From NCBI GenBank assembly GCA_900769885.1, contig CAAGIG010000077.1:1-38312 (forward strand): 38,312 nt of DNA, written 5' to 3'. The DNA is from Rikenellaceae bacterium. GTDB taxonomy: Bacteria > Bacteroidota > Bacteroidia > Bacteroidales > UBA932. Below are positions 33,921 through 38,312 of this stretch, in pieces; within the stretch, counting starts at the first letter, position 1; the number at the start of each line of letters is the position of its first letter. The notes beneath the pieces were generated by a model. That model made no database searches. It worked only from the letters and a program-made list of their open reading frames with translations, and was not told where the DNA came from. The translations under genes and the position numbers were made by a program.

Positions 33921-34745
33921 ATGCTAAGAAATATAAAAATATCAATTGTTTTAGTGGCAATGTCAATTGCTTTCGGTGTGGTTTCAGGATGCAAGAAATT
34001 CACTGAACCTGAGCCATATAATCCCCCTGTGATGGAACCCACAATGACCTTGGCTCAGTTCAAGGCAATGTACAAGGGCACTCCCATAGAGATTACTGAC
34101 GACAGTATCGTTCTGGAAGGTAAGGTTATCAGCAGTGACAGAACAGGTAATGTCTACCGTTCTTTGTATATTGAGGATGAAACTGCCGGCCTTGAGGTTA
34201 AAATAGGTAAGACAGGATTGTATAATGATTATAAATTGGGTCAGACAATCTATATCAAACCTAAATATCTGTGTCTCGGTGCATACGGAGAGAGTGTCCA
34301 ATTGGGGGCAGTATCTGTCGAAGAAAAATATGAAACTTCATATATCGATGCTCAGGAACTCATTAACAGAACTATAATCAGAGGACCTTATGGCGAAGAA
34401 CTTCCTCCTCACGAAATTACCTCAGGTTCAATGATTAACGAAAGTATGGTTTGCCGTTATGTCAGATTGAACAATGCTGTCTATCAGGGAGGTGCTGATG
34501 GTCTCAGAACTTGGGCTGTCAAGCAGGATGCTTCTTTGGGAATCGAAGCAGCTTATGGTCAGCAGAACTTCAATATCGATAACAAGCAGGTGGTTGTCAG
34601 AACCAGTGGTTATGCCGCTTTTGCAGATGTGGAAGTGGGAATGGAAACAGGAGATGTATGCAACATAACCGGAATTCTTACAAAATTCTATGATACTTAT
34701 CAACTTGTATTGTTACAGGTGGAAGATGTAGAAAGATTAGATTAA
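33921..34745 (+). CDS. DUF5689 lipoprotein paired with the TonB receptor
   Basis: The frame is open from 33897 inside the receptor gene, but the ATG at 33921 gives a proper lipoprotein signal (MLRNIKISIVLVAMSIAFGVVSGC). The cysteine is followed by KKFTEPEP, an acid-containing surface-type tail. The 274-residue product is essentially one DUF5689 OB-like domain, with VLEGKVISSD, SLYIEDETAGLEVKIG, LGQTIYIKPKYLCLG and a second barrel near MVCRYVRLNNAVY. It starts 4 nt after the receptor stop, the position that SusD-like lids occupy beside SusC-like receptors. I infer that it captures ligand for that receptor. Confidence 0.87.
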   Translation: MLRNIKISIVLVAMSIAFGVVSGCKKFTEPEPYNPPVMEPTMTLAQFKAMYKGTPIEITDDSIVLEGKVISSDRTGNVYRSLYIEDETAGLEVKIGKTGLYNDYKLGQTIYIKPKYLCLGAYGESVQLGAVSVEEKYETSYIDAQELINRTIIRGPYGEELPPHEITSGSMINESMVCRYVRLNNAVYQGGADGLRTWAVKQDASLGIEAAYGQQNFNIDNKQVVVRTSGYAAFADVEVGMETGDVCNITGILTKFYDTYQLVLLQVEDVERLD

Positions 34746-34755
34746 CAATTGCATT

Positions 34756-35160
34756 ATGTCAAGACTATTTTTTATTGCAATATTGAGTGTTGTGGCCCTT
34801 TGCTCGGGATGTTCGGGCAAAGGTGCTGCTCAAGCAGCTGATACTGCAGATAATTTTATTGAAAATTATTATCGTGCCGACTATGCTCAAGCTATGAATT
34901 TCGTTGAACCCTCTTTAGGGGAATTGATAGAACAGGTTCAGCAAAGTATAGATGAATTGCCGGAGGATGTTAAAGAGGAACTTGTTTCTTTGTCCTCTCA
35001 AAATGAGGTGGTAAGGAAAGATTTGCAGGAGGGAGAGAATGGTGAGGTGATGGTTTGGTACGATGTGATAATTCCTGCAGAGGGAGAGATTGTGAATCAT
35101 TTGGTGACAGTGGTGTTCAGCGAGGAACGCCAACGTTGGGAAGTTGTGGAGATACGATAA
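34756..35160 (+). CDS. DUF4878-like small lipoprotein
   Basis: This 134-residue lipoprotein has a signal ending ALCSGC (Cys 19) followed by SGKGAAQAADTADNF. There is no acidic residue right after the cysteine, so it probably faces the periplasm. The rest has the NTF2-like pattern of DUF4878: a helix ADNFIENYYRADYAQAMNFVEPS, a loop, and two or three strands ending in ERQRWEVVEIR. Such proteins bind small ligands or have no known function. It starts 10 nt after the DUF5689 gene, and its stop overlaps the next start (TAATG), which suggests translational coupling. Confidence 0.78.
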   Translation: MSRLFFIAILSVVALCSGCSGKGAAQAADTADNFIENYYRADYAQAMNFVEPSLGELIEQVQQSIDELPEDVKEELVSLSSQNEVVRKDLQEGENGEVMVWYDVIIPAEGEIVNHLVTVVFSEERQRWEVVEIR

Positions 35161-35978
35161 TGGAGAGACTTGTAGATAATCATACCCATTCCTGTTTCTC
35201 TACCGATTCCAAAATGGAGTTGGATGATGCTGTAAGAGTGGCACAGGAGGCGGGTCTGCGAGGAATTGTTTTTACCGATCATATCGATCTGGGGATTCCT
35301 GCCGGAGGTCCTCAATTCAATTTCGATATCCCTTCTCAACAAGAGGCAATAGATGCTCAAATAGAGAAAAACAGGGAGATTTCCCCGGAGTTTCATATAC
35401 TCAAAGGGGTAGAGATAGGTGTTGATCTGGACTCAATGCCACTTATTGGGAATATCCTTAAGAATCATAGATTTGATACTGTGATTGCCTCTCAACATCT
35501 GATTGAGGGGTTTGACCCTTATTATGGGGGATATTATGACTCCTACACATATAAGGAGGCTTATGGAAGATATTTGGAGGTATTTTACAAAGGTATCACT
35601 ACAATGAAGGATTTCGATATTCTTGGTCATTACGACTATATCGTCAGGTATGCCTCTTATCCTCAGGTTAGTATAGCTTATTCCGATTTTGGAGATATTC
35701 TCGATACCATTTTCCGTTATTTGATAGAAAATGGGAAAGTATTTGAAATAAATACCAAAACATATCAGCTTTACAGGGGGAGAACTCCTGTTCTGGATAT
35801 AGAACTCTTGAAGCGTTTTAAAGAATTGGGTGGTGAGGCAATAAGTTTCGGTTCGGATGCCCATAACATTTCGAGGATTGCTGAGAAATTCGACTGGTGC
35901 CGCGAAATAGCCCTCTCAGCCGGATTGAAGTACGAGGCATTTTTCAAAGAACGAAAACCTCAATATATATCTTTGTAA
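35160..35978 (+). CDS. PHP-family phosphoesterase (HisJ-type)
   Basis: The ATG shares its A with the preceding stop codon (TAATG). The 272-residue cytosolic protein has the full PHP metal set: DNHTHS (H8, H10), FTDHID (D40, H41), GVEIGVD (E85), ASQH (H113), GHYD (H157) and GSDAH (D233, H235). The sequence is closest in style to HisJ histidinol-phosphatases. No other histidine gene is nearby, so a role as a general phosphoesterase, perhaps on nucleotides taken up by this operon, is equally possible. The upstream open frame overlaps the DUF4878 gene and adds no family sequence, so the start at 35160 was chosen. A strong terminator follows 20 nt after the stop. Confidence 0.88.
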   Translation: MERLVDNHTHSCFSTDSKMELDDAVRVAQEAGLRGIVFTDHIDLGIPAGGPQFNFDIPSQQEAIDAQIEKNREISPEFHILKGVEIGVDLDSMPLIGNILKNHRFDTVIASQHLIEGFDPYYGGYYDSYTYKEAYGRYLEVFYKGITTMKDFDILGHYDYIVRYASYPQVSIAYSDFGDILDTIFRYLIENGKVFEINTKTYQLYRGRTPVLDIELLKRFKELGGEAISFGSDAHNISRIAEKFDWCREIALSAGLKYEAFFKERKPQYISL

Positions 35979-35998
35979 ATCTATTCTAAGAAAAATAG

Positions 35999-36049
35999 AG
36001 GCCGGGTCAAAAATCTGTGTGATATGATGTGACCCGGCCTGTTTTGTTT
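35999..36049 (+). terminator. Terminator of the nuclease/TonB operon
   Basis: A perfect 11-bp stem AGGCCGGGTCA/TGACCCGGCCT with a 20-nt loop is followed by GTTTTGTTTT. It is the first strong terminator since 26352 and closes the operon. Confidence 0.9.
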
Positions 36050-36201
36050 TGAATCAATAAATTTTACCTTGTTGATAAATATATGCTTTTGTTCTCTTTT
36101 ATCGCTGTTTGTTGGGGTTGATTGTATTTTAATAAATCTGTTCTTTTTGTTTGTGTAACGATGCGATTATGTTTACGGTATGAATTATTTATGTGTTTTT
36201 G

Positions 36202-36233
36202 TTTGGAGTTAAAGTTTTATTTTCTTAAATTTG
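36202..36233 (+). promoter_or_regulatory. Promoter of the M23 lipoprotein gene
   Basis: TTTG (36202-36205), a 20-nt spacer and TAAATTTG (36226-36233) match the consensus well. The predicted leader is about 80 nt and AT-rich. The rest of the 36050-36321 gap holds no recognisable gene. Confidence 0.75.
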
Positions 36234-36321
36234 TCACAGAATGATGATTGTTTTGAAAGTTTGATTAGAATCATAGTCTCTGGCCAGAATATGATATATT
36301 TATTAACAATTAATCAATTTA

Positions 36322-38031
36322 ATGCGTATGAGATATGTACTACTATTATTTATTGCAGCAGTCACCATGTCTTGTTCCATCGAGGAGTGGAATTCTCCTC
36401 AGTCAATTGGTGACCAGGATCTCCAGCAAATTAAGAGAGATCTTCCAAGTCGAATTTGCGCATACTCTCCCACAAAGTTCTGGGGAGAGAATCTTCCGAT
36501 GAAGTCCTCAGAAACCGATATTTATATCGGAAGTGAGGAACTTGATTATGAACTTTCAACGGTTTATTTTAATGAATGTTATAAGTACATTCAGATTCCA
36601 ATAAATCAATCAGGTCTATTAGACTCAAGTATTGTCCGGTTTAATCATATAGAGGTGGGGAATTCTCCATTATCCGCACCATCAAAGCCCAAAACATTTC
36701 TGATTGCTCAGTATCCGTTGGATAATGATACAGTATCTCCTATATTCAATATCGTGACAATCATACCTCAACCCAAGTATATGTCAGATGAAAACATTAT
36801 GGTGTTGGATTTCTTTAATAAAGTAGAGTTAAAGCTTAATGGTGTAGTTTTATATTCTACCCTTAGTGGTGATTTTCAGAGGGTTGATGTTTTGATTAAT
36901 GGGGATATGTATTTTCGTGGCAGATTAGGAAATGATGGCGAATATGCAGAGAATGAGATTTATACAAAACTACTATTTCCATCAGATGTGAATATTGCAC
37001 AGTTTGGAGGGGGAGATGAAGGAGGTGATGGTGGAGACGGTGAAGGAGGTGATGATAACGGAGATGGTAGTGGCGATCCTGATTGGATTGATGAGGCTGT
37101 AGTTGTTGCGGATAATCCCAATAATACGGGATATATTATAGATGATCCCGGAATCAATTATCCAGGCCCGGAAATTCCCGGAGGTGGAACAAATCCACCA
37201 CCTGTTGGAGGCGGAGGAGGTAATTCTTTTCAACTGGAACTTATAATAACAGTTGAGGGAGAAGGAGTAGTCACTGGTGCAGGTTTTTACTATAAAGGAG
37301 AAGATGTTACCTGTACAGCCTCTCCCAAGTTAATAGGAAAAACCGCCGTAAGTGAATTTGTTCACTGGGGAGGATTTTATGAGTCAACAGAATCTACAAT
37401 CAGTTTCACACTTCCGGAATATACCTTTAATACATCTGTTCAGCTTACAGCGGTATTCCATAATCTTACACCTTGTAATGATGGTATATTTTTTGATCCA
37501 CTTTTGGATATGGAAATATGTGGTACACCGGCCAATCCTGTGCAGGGTGGACGATATGGAAAAACACGTGAATCAGGAACACTTTGGCATCGCGGATTGG
37601 ACTTGTTATGTGAAAAAGGAACGCCTGTTTTTTCTTGTACAGAAGGAATTGTTGCTAGAACATTTTCTTCGTTTACAGGTGACTATAATCTGCAAAACTA
37701 TATATCTGAAAATGGAGATGACGATGGTTGGGAAAATGGAAATTGTATTTTTATAGAGACATATATTAATGGCAAATTGCAAACATTTTGTTACTTGCAT
37801 TTGACAGATGTCTACGTTTCTGTAGGAGATAGCGTTACCCCGGGTCAAATAATCGGGACAAGTGGGATAACCGGGAATTACTCTGTAGAAGAAAGTGGAG
37901 GGGAGCATCTTCATTTGCATATAAAAGATGGACCTCACTATATTTCGGCAAAAGATAATAGTCTTGATCCAGAATTATTTATATATACAAAATTTGATGA
38001 GGAAGGCAATGCAATTAATCACTGTAAATAA
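36322..38031 (+). CDS. M23-family peptidase lipoprotein
   Basis: This 569-residue lipoprotein (signal ending VTMSC, Cys 18, then SIEEWN) should be surface-exposed by its acidic tail. Residues 19-225 form an unrecognised domain. A Gly/Asp/Glu-rich low-complexity linker (about 229-300) precedes an InlB-B-repeat-like module (about 303-380). The C-terminal LytM/M23 domain (about 385-545) has zinc ligands in HRGLD (H423, D427) and HLH (H529, H531), and typical DSVTPGQIIGTSG sequence. M23 enzymes cut peptide bonds in peptidoglycan or act on glycine-rich proteins. All ligands seem present, so the enzyme may be active. The gene is AT-rich and has its own promoter. The next gene begins 6 nt after its stop. 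Confidence 0.88.
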   Translation: MRMRYVLLLFIAAVTMSCSIEEWNSPQSIGDQDLQQIKRDLPSRICAYSPTKFWGENLPMKSSETDIYIGSEELDYELSTVYFNECYKYIQIPINQSGLLDSSIVRFNHIEVGNSPLSAPSKPKTFLIAQYPLDNDTVSPIFNIVTIIPQPKYMSDENIMVLDFFNKVELKLNGVVLYSTLSGDFQRVDVLINGDMYFRGRLGNDGEYAENEIYTKLLFPSDVNIAQFGGGDEGGDGGDGEGGDDNGDGSGDPDWIDEAVVVADNPNNTGYIIDDPGINYPGPEIPGGGTNPPPVGGGGGNSFQLELIITVEGEGVVTGAGFYYKGEDVTCTASPKLIGKTAVSEFVHWGGFYESTESTISFTLPEYTFNTSVQLTAVFHNLTPCNDGIFFDPLLDMEICGTPANPVQGGRYGKTRESGTLWHRGLDLLCEKGTPVFSCTEGIVARTFSSFTGDYNLQNYISENGDDDGWENGNCIFIETYINGKLQTFCYLHLTDVYVSVGDSVTPGQIIGTSGITGNYSVEESGGEHLHLHIKDGPHYISAKDNSLDPELFIYTKFDEEGNAINHCK

Positions 38032-38037
38032 AAGATT

Positions 38038-38312
38038 ATGAAACAGGTTTATTTAATTTTATTGTGCGCAATCTTTACAATCACAGCGCAAGCTCAAACA
38101 AATAATGGGACTACCCAACAATCGTATAATCCGGAAACAGGATGGCATATCAATGATTCACCTTTTTATGCAAATATCCGAGTGAATGGTTTGCAGATGT
38201 ATCATACAGTTTTGGAGAGTGAGTTCTATACAGTAATGGGTGGTGTTTATGATTCTGTTAATTATTGGGGGTCTTTAATGTATGACGACACGAGTATTGT
38301 CGAACAGACTAA
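38038..38312 (+). CDS. Secreted protein of unknown function (N-terminal part only)
   Basis: The ATG at 38038 opens a frame that runs off the window. It starts with a signal peptide (MKQVYLILLCAIFTITAQAQ, cleaved after AQA) and continues for about 71 residues, with NPETGWHIND, FYANIRVNGLQMYHTV and MGGVYDSVNYWG. I do not recognise the family. The 6-nt gap after the M23 gene indicates co-transcription. The protein may be a partner or substrate of the peptidase, but nothing in the visible part shows this. Confidence 0.7.
   Translation, partial: MKQVYLILLCAIFTITAQAQTNNGTTQQSYNPETGWHINDSPFYANIRVNGLQMYHTVLESEFYTVMGGVYDSVNYWGSLMYDDTSIVEQT

Noticed and set aside
35967..35974. TATCTTTG promoter-like box
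   Set aside because: It lies in the last codons of the PHP gene just before a strong terminator, with no gene start close behind. It is probably chance.
36960..37157. Minus-strand Ser/Pro-rich open frame
   Set aside because: It is produced by the low-complexity Gly/Asp/Glu linker of the M23 lipoprotein read in reverse.
1..38312. CRISPR arrays, rRNA genes, insertion sequences and transposases
   Set aside because: I saw no short regularly spaced repeats, rRNA-like sequence, transposase motifs or terminal inverted repeats with target duplications. The repeats present are coding or regulatory.

Overview
The window is chromosomal DNA of a Bacteroidales-type bacterium (phylum Bacteroidota). The evidence is the family content: BACON-domain lipoproteins, DUF5689, DUF4374, DUF2490, DUF4878, CarboxypepD_reg-type TonB-dependent receptors and Cys-plus-acid lipoprotein signals. 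Bacteroidota-style promoters (TTTG or TTG, about 19-20 nt, TAnnTTTG) are visible ahead of several genes, and Shine-Dalgarno sites are mostly absent. I cannot fix genus or species from the sequence alone.

Layout. (1) 1-560: the end of a likely fusA, rpsJ and a CAT-anticodon tRNA. The S10 operon does not continue into rplC here. (2) 723-1172: a small AT-rich lipoprotein. (3) 5784 to 1251, minus strand: a three-gene operon of surface-type lipoproteins. Two large proteins share a repeated Fn3-like module and flank a DUF1566-like protein. (4) 10645 to 5959, minus strand: a complete xusA-xusB-xusC-like siderophore uptake operon (TonB receptor, DUF4374 lipoprotein, PepSY membrane protein). (5) 10827-13169: a DUF2490 outer-membrane protein and L-glutamate gamma-semialdehyde dehydrogenase. 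(6) 14413 to 13517, minus strand: a Fic protein with an N-terminal DNA-binding domain and a striking palindrome plus matching half-site upstream. It is divergent from a FabK-like enoyl-ACP reductase. (7) 15558-17650: 5-formyl-THF cyclo-ligase, QueH, a secreted thioredoxin and a MarR regulator. (8) 17716-22367: beta-hexosaminidase (GH20), alpha-L-fucosidase (GH29) and a flavodoxin/ferredoxin fusion.

(9) 22396-35978 is the most interesting stretch. A 1298-residue lipoprotein with BACON, DUF5689 and three long tandem OB-like repeats comes first, ending in a terminator. A promoter then drives a seven-gene unit: BACON/DUF5689 lipoprotein, surface NUC1-type nuclease, secreted endonuclease/exonuclease/phosphatase enzyme, TonB-dependent receptor, a second DUF5689 lipoprotein, a DUF4878-like lipoprotein and a PHP phosphoesterase. 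A strong terminator closes it. I read this as a probable extracellular nucleic-acid capture and uptake locus, organised like a polysaccharide utilisation locus but with nucleases in place of glycosidases. That reading is inference. (10) 36202-38312: a promoter, an M23-peptidase lipoprotein and the start of another secreted protein cut by the window end. This end is AT-rich and looks accessory.
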